Assembly: GCA_947442105.1 (NCBI GenBank)
Contig: CANEVH010000009.1
Location: 19,180 to 83,179 of the forward strand
From: Comamonadaceae bacterium
GTDB taxonomy: Bacteria; Pseudomonadota; Gammaproteobacteria; Burkholderiales; Burkholderiaceae_C
Length of the DNA stretch: 64,000 nucleotides
Direction of reading: 5' to 3'
Below, piece after piece: positions 36,954 through 45,435 of the stretch. Within the stretch, counting starts at the first letter, position 1; each line of letters begins with the position of its first letter. The position numbers and the translations under genes are program-made. The notes under the pieces were generated by a model that did not search any database, was not told the DNA's origin, and saw only the letters and a list, made by a program, of their open reading frames with translations.

Positions 36954-38618
36954 ATGAACGCCGCCGCCACGCACCAGGTGTTTAACCAGGCGCAAGCCCT
37001 GGAAAACTACAACTTGTTTGACGGCAACCAGGGCCTGCAAAGCGCCCTTAAATTCAACGCGCCGGGCCTGGACACCGCCGATTTGCAGGCCCTGGGCGCG
37101 CGCCTGGGCAGTGCGGAGATGCAAACCCATGCGCAGCTTGCCAATGTGCACACCCCGCAACTGCGCAGCCACGACCGCTATGGCAACAGGCTCGACGTGG
37201 TGGAGTTCCACCCCAGCTACCACGCCTTGATGGCCGAGGCCACGCGTGCCGGTTTGCACGGCAGCCCGTGGCCCACTTTTTTTGACGCAAAACCTGGCAC
37301 ATCGATCACGCACCAGCGCCGCGCGGCGGGGTTTCTCATGTTTACCGAGCTGGAGTCGTCCATGCTGTGCCCGATTTCCATGACCTACGCGGTGATGCCC
37401 GCGTTGCGCAGCAACGCCGCTATTTACCAAGACTGGGCGCCGGGCCTGAGCAGCCCGCACTACGACCCGGCATTGAAGCTATTCAGCCAAAAAACCGGCC
37501 TCACCATGGGCATGGGCATGACCGAGAAGCAAGGCGGCTCGGACGTGCGGGCCAACACCACGCAAGCCACAGCCGACGGCCATGATGCCTGGGGCCAGCG
37601 CTTTACGCTGGTGGGGCACAAATGGTTTTTCTCGGCGCCTATGTGCGACGCGTTTTTGGTGCTGGCGCAGTCGGCGGCGGGCTTGAGCTGCTTTTTTCTG
37701 CCCCGCGTGTTGCCCGACGGCAGCCTGAACAACTTGCGCATCCAGCGCCTCAAAGACAAGCTGGGCAACAAGGCCAACGCCAGCTCTGAGGTGGAATTTG
37801 TGGGTGCCACCGCCTGGCTGGTGGGCGTGGAAGGGCGTGGCGTGCCGCAGATTTTGGAAATGGGCGAAATGACCCGGCTGGACTGCTCGCTGGGCACCAG
37901 CGGCCTGGTGCGCCAGGCCCTGAGCATTGCGCTCAACCACACCGCCCAGCGCCAAGCCTTTGGCAAACCCTTGATCGAACAGCCGCTGATGCGCAACGTG
38001 CTGGCCGACCTGGCGTTGGAGAGCGAAGCCGCCACCGCCTTGTCCATGCGCTTGGCGCGCGCCTTTGACAACGCGGGCGACAGCTTTGAGCGCCTGATGG
38101 CCCGCGTCCTCACCCCCATTGCCAAGTTTTGGATCTGCAAGCGCGGCAGCGCTTTTGGCCAAGAGGCCATGGAATGCATGGGCGGCAATGGCTATGTGGA
38201 AGAGGGCGGCTTGGGCGTTATGGCCCGCATTTACCGCGAAATGCCGCTCAACTCGATTTGGGAGGGTGCGGGCAACATCATGGCGCTGGACCTGCTGCGC
38301 TCCCTGCGCAAGGGCGACGTGGCCCAGGCCCTGGCGCAAGAGCTGGCCCCCGCACGCGGGGCGCACCCGGCGCTGGACCGCATGATCGACGCCCTGCCCA
38401 CGCGCATTGACCTGCTGGCCAACGAAGTGCAGGCCCGCCGTCTGGCGCAGGACGTAGCGCTGGCGGTGCAGGCCGCGCTGCTGCTGCAAAGCGCGCCGGG
38501 CGCTGTGTTTGGTGCGTTTTGCGATTCGCGCCTGGGGGGCGACTGGGGTTACAGCTTTGGCACCCTGGCCACGGGCGTGGACTTTGACGCCATCATTCGC
38601 CGCGCCATGCCGCGCTAG
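36954..38618 (+). CDS. AidB-like acyl-CoA dehydrogenase
   Basis: This 554-residue flavoprotein matches the AidB branch: LENYNLFDGNQGL near the N-terminus, MGMGMTEKQGGSDVRANTT near residue 185, and ECMGGNGYVEEGGLGVMARIYR with the family's substrate helix. E. coli AidB is induced by alkylation damage and binds DNA; bacterial relatives are often called isovaleryl-CoA dehydrogenases. The ATG directly follows the TGA of the CurA-like gene, so it is in the same operon. Catabolic context favours an acyl-CoA role. Confidence 0.92.
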   Translation: MNAAATHQVFNQAQALENYNLFDGNQGLQSALKFNAPGLDTADLQALGARLGSAEMQTHAQLANVHTPQLRSHDRYGNRLDVVEFHPSYHALMAEATRAGLHGSPWPTFFDAKPGTSITHQRRAAGFLMFTELESSMLCPISMTYAVMPALRSNAAIYQDWAPGLSSPHYDPALKLFSQKTGLTMGMGMTEKQGGSDVRANTTQATADGHDAWGQRFTLVGHKWFFSAPMCDAFLVLAQSAAGLSCFFLPRVLPDGSLNNLRIQRLKDKLGNKANASSEVEFVGATAWLVGVEGRGVPQILEMGEMTRLDCSLGTSGLVRQALSIALNHTAQRQAFGKPLIEQPLMRNVLADLALESEAATALSMRLARAFDNAGDSFERLMARVLTPIAKFWICKRGSAFGQEAMECMGGNGYVEEGGLGVMARIYREMPLNSIWEGAGNIMALDLLRSLRKGDVAQALAQELAPARGAHPALDRMIDALPTRIDLLANEVQARRLAQDVALAVQAALLLQSAPGAVFGAFCDSRLGGDWGYSFGTLATGVDFDAIIRRAMPR

Positions 38619-38645
38619 TTGTACCGCTTTTTTTAGGAGGCCCTT

Positions 38646-39584
38646 GTGAACACGCCCATTCTTCACCACTACCATACCTCGCCGTTTTCCGAAAAAGTGC
38701 GCTTGGTACTGGGCTACAAAAACCTGGCCTGGCGCTCGGTGCTGGTGCCCAGCATCATGCCCAAGCCCGACGTGCTGGCGCTAACAGGCGGCTACCGCAA
38801 AACGCCGTTTTTGCAGATAGGCGCCGACGTGTACTGCGACACCGAACTGATGTGCGAAGTGCTGGAGCACCTGCAGCCCCAGCCCACGATTTACCCCGAG
38901 GCGACCAAGGGCGTGGCACGGGTGCTGGCGCAGTGGGCAGACACCACCTTGTTTTGGGCCGCCATGGCCTACAACCTCAGCCCCAAGGGCGCAGCCGCCA
39001 TGTTTGCCGACGCCCCGCCCGAAGTGGCCAAGGCCTTTTCTGCCGACCGGGCCGCCATGTCGGTTGGCCTGACGCGCAGCCGCCCCGGCGACGCCACTGC
39101 GGCCTACAAGTCGTATTTGCGCCGCCTTGCCCACATGCTGGACCAGCAGGAATTTTTGCTCGGCAGCGTCCCCTGCGTGGCCGACTTTGCGGCCTACCAC
39201 CCGCTGTGGTTTACCCGCACCCGCGTGCGGGTGATGGCCGATATCTTGCAAACGACCCCATCTGTGCTGGCCTGGATGGACCGCGTGGCGGCCATTGGCC
39301 ATGGGCCGGTAGAAAAGTTCAGCGCTGCCCAGGCCATCGCAGAATGCGCCGCCAGCACGCCGCTGGCGCTGGCCCCCGACACCGTGTTCCAAGACGAACA
39401 CGGCATTCCCTTGGGCAGCACAGTGACCATTGGCGCCGAAACTTTTGGTCAGGCACCCACCGAAGGCGTGCTGCTGGCCGCTACCCGTACCCGCTACACC
39501 CTGCGCCGCGAAGACCCGCGCGCGGGCGTGGTGCATGTGCATTTCCCGCGCATCGGCTATGTGCTGCGCGCGGTGCAAGCCTGA
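38646..39584 (+). CDS. glutathione S-transferase family protein
   Basis: This 312-residue protein has an N-terminal thioredoxin-like domain (HHYHTSPFSEKVRLVLGYKN with the Ser/Cys region near residue 12, then GGYRKTPFLQIGADVYCDTELMCEVLE) and a helical GST-type C-terminal domain. A C-terminal extension of some 80 residues beyond a normal GST ends LRREDPRAGVVHVHFPRIGYV and looks like a small beta domain. The start is GTG with AGGAGG upstream. The substrate is unknown. Confidence 0.88.
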   Translation: MNTPILHHYHTSPFSEKVRLVLGYKNLAWRSVLVPSIMPKPDVLALTGGYRKTPFLQIGADVYCDTELMCEVLEHLQPQPTIYPEATKGVARVLAQWADTTLFWAAMAYNLSPKGAAAMFADAPPEVAKAFSADRAAMSVGLTRSRPGDATAAYKSYLRRLAHMLDQQEFLLGSVPCVADFAAYHPLWFTRTRVRVMADILQTTPSVLAWMDRVAAIGHGPVEKFSAAQAIAECAASTPLALAPDTVFQDEHGIPLGSTVTIGAETFGQAPTEGVLLAATRTRYTLRREDPRAGVVHVHFPRIGYVLRAVQA

Positions 39585-39626
39585 TTTCCTTTTTTCTTTC
39601 TCTTCTTTTCCTCACGAGACATTTGC

Positions 39627-40535
39627 ATGATTTCTGACTTCAAAAACAAAACCGCTGTCATCACCGGCGCCGGTTCGGGCTTCGGCCTGGAATGCGCCCG
39701 CATTGGCGCCGCCCTGGGCATGAACCTGGTGCTGGCCGACGTGCAGCAAGACGCGCTGGACCGCGCCGTGGCCGAGATGCAGGCCGCTGGCGCACCGGTA
39801 CTGGCCATGCGCGTGGATGTTTCCAAGGCCGACCAGGTGGAAGCCCTGGGTGCGGCCACCCTGGCGCGCTTTGGCGCCCCCCACTTTGTGTTCAACAACG
39901 CCGGCGTGGGCTCCGGTGGCCTGATCTGGGAAAACACCTTGCAAGACTGGGAATGGGTGATTGGCGTCAACCTGATGGGCGTTGCCCACGGCATTCGCGT
40001 CTTCACCCCCATGATGCTGGCCGCTGCGGCCCAAGACCCGGCCTTCCAAGGCCATATCGTCAACACCGCCAGCATGGCCGGTTTGCTCAACGCGCCCAAT
40101 ATGGGCGTCTACAACGTGAGCAAACACGCCGTGGTCAGCATGAGCGAAACCTTGTACCAAGACCTGGCCTTGGTCACCGAACAAATCAGCGCCAGCGTGC
40201 TGTGCCCGTTCTTTGTGCCCACCGGCATCAGCCAAAGCCACCGCAACCGCCCGGATGAGTTCAAGGCCCACGGCGCCAAACCCACCAAGAGCCAGTTGAT
40301 TGGCCAGGCCATGAGCGACAAGGCCGTGGGCAGTGGCAAGGTCAGCGCCGCCGACGTAGCCCAAATGGTGTTTGACGCTATTGCCGCCAACCAGTTCTAC
40401 ATCTACAGCCACCCCAAATCGATTGCCTCGGTGCAAGTGCGCATGGAAGACATCCTGATGTCGCGCAACCCCACCGACCCCTTTGCCCGCAAGCCTGAAC
40501 TCGGCGTCGAGCTGAAAAAGGCGCTGCGCAGCTGA
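39627..40535 (+). CDS. SDR family oxidoreductase
   Basis: This 302-residue classical SDR has TGAGSGFGLECARIGAALG, FNNAGVGSGG, the serine in NTASMAGLLNAP and the Y-x-x-x-K in YNVSKHAV. LADVQ after the second strand suggests NAD(H). C-terminal PTKSQLIGQAMSDKAVGSGKV is typical of larger SDRs annotated as sorbitol or short-chain alcohol dehydrogenases. It is the last enzyme of the 32.4-40.5 kb acyl-CoA cluster. Confidence 0.9.
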   Translation: MISDFKNKTAVITGAGSGFGLECARIGAALGMNLVLADVQQDALDRAVAEMQAAGAPVLAMRVDVSKADQVEALGAATLARFGAPHFVFNNAGVGSGGLIWENTLQDWEWVIGVNLMGVAHGIRVFTPMMLAAAAQDPAFQGHIVNTASMAGLLNAPNMGVYNVSKHAVVSMSETLYQDLALVTEQISASVLCPFFVPTGISQSHRNRPDEFKAHGAKPTKSQLIGQAMSDKAVGSGKVSAADVAQMVFDAIAANQFYIYSHPKSIASVQVRMEDILMSRNPTDPFARKPELGVELKKALRS

Positions 40536-40605
40536 GCACGGGCGAAACCCCGCAAAAAAGTGTTCAAATACGCGGTTTCACATTTACACCTCTAGGAAAG
40601 ATCTC

Positions 40606-40776
40606 ATGGGCAATTCCATCGTTACCGAAGCCGACCGCAAAGCCACCCCCGCACCCAAGCCCTTGCCCGGCATGACCCTGGGCAGCGCAGGCCGCGGCCA
40701 AAAAGTAAGCCTGGAGCGCGGCGTGTCCACCCGCAGCAAAAAGAACCCCGGCAAGCGGGCCAAGAAGGGCGGTTAA
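40606..40776 (+). CDS. small basic protein of unknown function
   Basis: A 56-codon gene with AGGAAAG upstream, starting MGNSIVTEADRKATPAPKPL and ending in a strongly basic tail (RSKKNPGKRAKKGG). Codon use matches GC-rich neighbours, and a good terminator follows. I recognise no family. The Lys/Arg/Gly-rich end suggests nucleic-acid or ribosome contact, but that is inference. Confidence 0.6.
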   Translation: MGNSIVTEADRKATPAPKPLPGMTLGSAGRGQKVSLERGVSTRSKKNPGKRAKKGG

Positions 40777-40832
40777 TTCTTTTTCAAGGCCGCCTAGGGC
40801 TCAAAATGCCCAATGCGCACGGTCTTCAATGC

Positions 40833-40861
40833 AAAAAAAGCCCTCTTTTGAGGGCTTTTTT
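40833..40861. terminator. rho-independent terminator
   Basis: Stem AGCCCTC / GAGGGCT (40839-40845 and 40850-40856) with loop TTTT, an A-tract before and a T-tract after, so it can work on both strands. Confidence 0.9.
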
Positions 40862-41100
40862 ATGGGCCGAATTTGGCAAGGCGGCGCAGAGCGTGTTTTT
40901 TCACCTTGAATCCGCCGGGTTTTGTACTTTGGGTGACTATTTACACCCAGGCCGATCAATTCCACTATTGAGCCTTGCCACGTTGAGAAGGTCGCCAAGG
41001 CCATAAAGCGCGACGCGGTGACTCCTTTGCCAGATTCGCGCCAAGCGCTGGAAGAGGCGTTGCACGCCACCACCGCGTCTGGCCCGCCCGGGCTTTGCGG

Positions 41101-43218
41101 CTAGCCCATGACCACCACGCGCTGCAAGCCCATCACCAGGCTGACGCCATCGCCCTCGTTGCGCGCCACGATGGTGCCGCCCATTTTGGCCATATAGGTT
41201 TTGGCCACAAACAAGCCCTGGCCGCGGTTGCCGTTGGCGCCAGATTCGGGCTGGTCCGACACGCCGTATTCAAAAATCTTGCTCAGCATGTCGGGCGCGA
41301 TGTGCGGGCCGGTGTTGTGGATGGTGACGGTGGCCTCGGTTTCGGTGGTGTGCAGGTCCAAGGTGATGGCGCTGCCGGGCGTGCGGCAGCGGTTGGCGTT
41401 GTGCAAGACGTGGGTCACCACGTCTTCCAGCGCGTATTCCTCGGCGCGCACCAGCACGGGGCCGCTGGCGCTGGTGTAGCGCACATTGGCGATATTCACG
41501 CTGGCAGAGTTGGCGGCCACGGTTTGCAAGAAGCGATGCAGATCCACCGTTTGCACGGCCAGCGTGCTGGTTTGAAAGGCTTCGCTGGGGCTGGCGCTGC
41601 CGTAGAGGATGCGCACCGCTTGCTGCATGCGGTGGACGTAGCGCAGGCTGGGGTCCTGATCGTTGCGGTGCAAAGCCATCAGCGATTGCAGCGGGGACAT
41701 GATCTCGTGGCCCACGGCGTGCCACATGTCTTTTTCTTGCTCCGCGCGTATGCGTTCGCGCTCGGCGTCTTCTTTGACGCGGCGCAGCAGGTCGTTCAGG
41801 CCGTTGGCCAGAATGCCCAGCTCGTCGTTGCCACGCAGGTCGGCCAGATCAAAGTGCTCCAGCCCGCCGGTGGTTTTGACGGTTTTGGACAAATCACGCG
41901 AGCGGCGGCTAAGGCGTGCAATGCGCCGGATGATGCCCACCTCAATAACCAGCCAGGCCAGCGCGATAGCCAGCAGCATGGCGCCCACAAACCACGACAG
42001 GCGCGTTGCCACCGCACTCAAACTGCGGTTGACGCTGCGCGCGTCGCCTTGCAGCTCTAGGGTGTAGTTGCCCAAGGGCGTGGCAATTTCATCTTGCGCC
42101 ACCAGGGGCGCGTCGTAGCTGTCCACCGGCAGGTGCCGAATCAGCCGGGTGAGCAGGGAGGATGAATGGGCTTCAGACGCGTCTATGCCACGCAGGCTGA
42201 TGATTTCGGGCGGCATGGGAGCCTTGGGTCCGTTGCCGGGCGCGTTGGTTTTTCGAATGCGCAGCGTCTCGCCTGGAAGCAACTGGGTGCGCAGGTCTGC
42301 CAGTGCAAAGGGCGGCAGCGCGCCTTCGGCGTTGCTGTCAAACACCACACCCGCGTCTCCCGGCGCCAGCACTTCCACCCGCACCCGCATCTGCGCCAGG
42401 TCCTGCGGCGGCCACACGGGTTTTTCTTTTTGGAACAGGGCGTCGCGCAGCACCTCCACGGGCAGGCGCAGCGAGAAAAAGGACTTTTTCTCGCAATCCT
42501 GGTCTGGCAGCGCTGCGCTGTCCAGGCAGTCGCCGCCTTGCCAGACCCAGCCTCTAAAGTCGCGCAGGGTGCGCGCGCCGGTGTAGTCGCGGCTGCCAAT
42601 GTCCACATAGCCGGTGAACCGCCCGCGCAGGCCTTCGCGCTGCGCGTTGGCCGGGTCTTGCAGGGCCTCAAACGGGGCAATCCACCGGTAAGTGCGGCCG
42701 CGCAGATTGACCTCTACCCGCAGGCGGTGCGCCTGGTCCAGGTATTTGTCGCCCATGCTGTGGGGCACCAGCGCCGGGCTGGCAAAAGTGCCAGCGGCGT
42801 AAATAAAGCCACCGGCCCATGGGTTGTTGCCAATGGCAACGCACAGGCTGCCGTAATGCGGGTACTGCACCAGGCAGCCAGTCATCTCCACCGCGTTGCG
42901 CACCTTGTTTTGGTCGTCAAAGTCAATGGCCGAGAAGGGCAGCAGCACCGGATGCAAAGGTGTCGTGGGCGTCAGTTCTTCCGACGGGTTGAGCAGCGCC
43001 AACTGGCCGGTGGGGTGGCGCAGTTGCGCTGCAATCTGCTGCTTGGTTTTGTCAAAGCTTTGTTGGTAGTTGTCGTAGCTGCGCTGCTTTTCTTCTTGCA
43101 GCACATACACCGCCATCACCAGGGTAGCCAGCGCCAGCAGCAAAAACGCGCCGCGAAACAGCGCCCGCAGCCGGAATGACGCCAGCCAGATCAACGTAGT
43201 TTTTAGCTTCGCATTCAT
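41101..43218 (-). CDS. membrane histidine kinase with large extracytoplasmic sensor
   Basis: This 705-residue sensor kinase has one membrane helix near residues 19-37, a long extracytoplasmic part of about 365 residues without a recognised domain, a second membrane helix at about 409-430, and then a HAMP-like linker. The HisKA box is MWHAVGHEIMSPLQSL with the phosphorylated histidine near residue 504. An N-box (VLHNANRC, about residue 607) and a G-box (GNRGQGLFVAKTYMAKMGG) follow. It overlaps the response-regulator stop by four bases. The signal is unknown; the divergent SPFH and YgiB/YjfC genes suggest envelope stress. Confidence 0.92.
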   Translation of the reverse strand: MNAKLKTTLIWLASFRLRALFRGAFLLLALATLVMAVYVLQEEKQRSYDNYQQSFDKTKQQIAAQLRHPTGQLALLNPSEELTPTTPLHPVLLPFSAIDFDDQNKVRNAVEMTGCLVQYPHYGSLCVAIGNNPWAGGFIYAAGTFASPALVPHSMGDKYLDQAHRLRVEVNLRGRTYRWIAPFEALQDPANAQREGLRGRFTGYVDIGSRDYTGARTLRDFRGWVWQGGDCLDSAALPDQDCEKKSFFSLRLPVEVLRDALFQKEKPVWPPQDLAQMRVRVEVLAPGDAGVVFDSNAEGALPPFALADLRTQLLPGETLRIRKTNAPGNGPKAPMPPEIISLRGIDASEAHSSSLLTRLIRHLPVDSYDAPLVAQDEIATPLGNYTLELQGDARSVNRSLSAVATRLSWFVGAMLLAIALAWLVIEVGIIRRIARLSRRSRDLSKTVKTTGGLEHFDLADLRGNDELGILANGLNDLLRRVKEDAERERIRAEQEKDMWHAVGHEIMSPLQSLMALHRNDQDPSLRYVHRMQQAVRILYGSASPSEAFQTSTLAVQTVDLHRFLQTVAANSASVNIANVRYTSASGPVLVRAEEYALEDVVTHVLHNANRCRTPGSAITLDLHTTETEATVTIHNTGPHIAPDMLSKIFEYGVSDQPESGANGNRGQGLFVAKTYMAKMGGTIVARNEGDGVSLVMGLQRVVVMG

Positions 43219-43922
43219 TGGGTAGGCGGCGCATCGGACCAGCGAAAGCCGCGCATGGGAATGTTTTCGATGCGGTCAAAGCCCTCGTCGAGTTCGCGAA
43301 AGGCTTCGCGGATGGTGCTGATGTGTTTGCGGATGTTGTCCCGGTTGCGCCCGCTTTTGACCACTTCAAACAGCTCGTCGTAAGACACCACCTGGCCCCG
43401 GCGCTGGTAAAGCGCCGCCAAAATGCGCTGCGCCGTCAGCGGCAGGTTGATGCGCTTGCCGCGCCACAGCGCGCTGCGTTGGCGCAGGGGGTCGATGGAC
43501 AGCTCGTTAATGGCCGACGGCGCGGCTTCTACGACGCCGCGTTCCCGGGTGGCGCGCAGGATTTCCAAAAAGGTGTCTACAAAGTCGCTTTCGCTGAAAG
43601 TGGTTTTTTGCAGGTAGTCCCAGGCGTCCAAGGCCTTCATGATGCTGCGGTAAATCGCCGCTGGCATGGCCGACACCACCAGCACCGGCGTGCCGTGCAG
43701 GCCTTTGTTGATGGCGTTGATGATGGCAATGCCTGCGTTGCGCTCACGGCCCAACTCAATGTCCAGCACCACCAGGTCATAGGCCTCGCGGGCAATGGCG
43801 GCCTCTGCGTCGTCCCGGGTGAACCATGCGTCCACCTGAATACCCGCTTTGGCGCCAAGAATCCACTCGGTGAGCTGCTGGCTGGTAGGGAGGTCATCTT
43901 CAATGACGGCGACCTTGAACAT
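43215..43922 (-). CDS. response regulator, OmpR-like
   Basis: This 235-residue regulator has a receiver domain with the acidic pair in VIEDD, the phosphorylation aspartate at position 54 (VVLDIEL) and the lysine in YLQKTTF. A winged-helix DNA-binding C-terminus follows (NLPLTAQRILAALYQRRGQVVSYDELFE ... IRKHISTIREAF ... RGFRW). The start at 43922 has AGGAAG upstream; an earlier in-frame start is unsupported. The gene precedes and overlaps the histidine kinase gene (ATGA). Confidence 0.93.
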   Translation of the reverse strand: MFKVAVIEDDLPTSQQLTEWILGAKAGIQVDAWFTRDDAEAAIAREAYDLVVLDIELGRERNAGIAIINAINKGLHGTPVLVVSAMPAAIYRSIMKALDAWDYLQKTTFSESDFVDTFLEILRATRERGVVEAAPSAINELSIDPLRQRSALWRGKRINLPLTAQRILAALYQRRGQVVSYDELFEVVKSGRNRDNIRKHISTIREAFRELDEGFDRIENIPMRGFRWSDAPPTQ

Positions 43923-44150
43923 GGGGGGCTTCCTGCGTTGTGTGGCCTCCAGTATCCCCCGTCCACGCGGCACCAGCGCACAGCGCTTGTGAGGGTTTCT
44001 TCACGCCATGGGAGCAATCCTGCCCCGCAGCGGCCTTGTTTGCTCGTGCCCCTCGCGCAGACCATTGCGCCATGCCAAACCGGTGCGCGGCCTGATCTTC
44101 ACGCAAACCGGAATTGTTTTGAAGATCAGCAGTCAAAAAGGGAATTCACC
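43923..44150. promoter_or_regulatory. divergent promoter region, response regulator / SPFH gene
   Basis: 228 bases between oppositely oriented genes. It must hold promoters for both. An AT-rich patch at about 44107-44140 with AAAAAGGGA precedes the SPFH ATG. No clear repeated operator is visible. Confidence 0.5.
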
Positions 44151-45434
44151 ATGTCAGAACGTGCCAAGCAATTCATTTCCGGTTTTCAGGGCGCTGTGCG
44201 CAAGGCCGCTACAGGCACTGGCGCGCTTTTGCGCAGAACCGCGGCGCAGCCGCCCTTGCATACCCGTGCGCTTGCGCTGGGCGTGTTGGCGCTTGTGGGC
44301 TATGGGATTTATGTCCAGCCTCCCATCCAAAGCATCGGCCGTGGCGAAGTAGGCATACGCCTGAATCAGCTTACCGGTGTGTCCACCGAGGTGCGCAATG
44401 GCGTGGTGTTGGTGGTGCCCGGCCTGCACGCGCTGCGTCGCTTTTCATTGCGTGACCAGCTGTACCGCCCAACGGCCAACAACAGCGCAAGCGGCGCGGC
44501 GCCGTTTCAGTCGGTGGAAGGGCTCTCTATTGGCGTGGACATTTCTGTGCGCTACGCCTTGGACGAAGCCAAGCTCTCGGCCATGGCTCTAGGCCTGCCA
44601 GACGACATCAATGGCGAAATCCTGGAGCCGGTGGTGCAAGGCGTGCTCTACAAGACCATGGCGCGCTACACCGTGCGCGAAATTTTTTCTGGCAAGCGCG
44701 CGGAAATTCAACAAGTGATTGAAGCCGAACTCAAGCCCCGCCTGGCCAAGGACGGCATCAAACTTGAAGCCGTAACCCTGGGCAAGGTGGACTTGCCGTC
44801 GGACTACAAGGCCGGCATGGAGGATTTGTTGGCGGAAGAGCTGGCCACCGAAAAAATGCGCTACACCTTGGAGCTGAAAGAAAAGCAGGTCAAGCAAACC
44901 GAACTCGAAGCCCAGGCTGACAAGGTGCGCCGCGAGACATCGGCACAAGCCGCTGGGGAAGAGCAGATCATTGCCGCCAAAGCGCAAGCCGAGGCCATGA
45001 AGCACGTGCTGCCGTTCAAGCAAAAGCAGATCGAGCAACGCTCTCTTGAGGCAGAGGCCGACAAGGTGTCGCGCATCAAAACCGCCGAAGGTACCGCCCA
45101 GGCCCGCCGTATTGAGGCCTCGGGCGAAGCGGATTCACGCAAAAACCTGGCGGATGCGGAGGCCTACCGGCAAGACCGTATTGGCAAGATTGCCACCGAG
45201 CAAATGGCGCGTGACGGCGAACTGATCACCAAACACCCCTTGCTGATCCAAAAGACCATGGCCGACAAGCTGTCCGACAAGATCACGGTGATCATTGCGC
45301 CACCCTCAACCAGCGGCGGCTTTATTGGCTCGGCCTTGCTGGGATTGGGCAAGCCCACGGCTGAGCCGTCGGATGCCGTGGCCAAAAAGAGCGCCCAGGC
45401 TGGCGAGCAAGACGCCGCAGAAGGAGAGCAATAA
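44151..45434 (+). CDS. SPFH (band 7/prohibitin-like) membrane protein
   Basis: This 427-residue protein has one membrane helix near residues 40-60, a band-7 domain (IGRGEVGIRLNQLTGVSTEVRNGVVLVVPGLH ... FQSVEGLSIGVDISVRYALDE), and a long Glu/Lys/Ala coiled coil containing KEKQVKQTELEAQADKVRRE and repeats of EAEADKVSR type. It ends in a Gly-rich and charged tail. SPFH proteins form ring-like membrane scaffolds that control proteases and stress responses. The downstream gene starts one base after its stop. Proximity to YgiB/YjfC/DUF350 genes resembles a known stress module. Confidence 0.92.
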   Translation: MSERAKQFISGFQGAVRKAATGTGALLRRTAAQPPLHTRALALGVLALVGYGIYVQPPIQSIGRGEVGIRLNQLTGVSTEVRNGVVLVVPGLHALRRFSLRDQLYRPTANNSASGAAPFQSVEGLSIGVDISVRYALDEAKLSAMALGLPDDINGEILEPVVQGVLYKTMARYTVREIFSGKRAEIQQVIEAELKPRLAKDGIKLEAVTLGKVDLPSDYKAGMEDLLAEELATEKMRYTLELKEKQVKQTELEAQADKVRRETSAQAAGEEQIIAAKAQAEAMKHVLPFKQKQIEQRSLEAEADKVSRIKTAEGTAQARRIEASGEADSRKNLADAEAYRQDRIGKIATEQMARDGELITKHPLLIQKTMADKLSDKITVIIAPPSTSGGFIGSALLGLGKPTAEPSDAVAKKSAQAGEQDAAEGEQ

Positions 45435-45435
45435 C

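Noticed and set aside
40862..41103. Frame reading CHVEKVAKAIKRDAVTPLPD before the histidine kinase stop
   Set aside because: It looks somewhat protein-like and could be a gene remnant, but there is no start, no ribosome-binding site and no family I can name. The opposite-strand 90-codon frame at 40801-41073 crosses the terminator and is also rejected.
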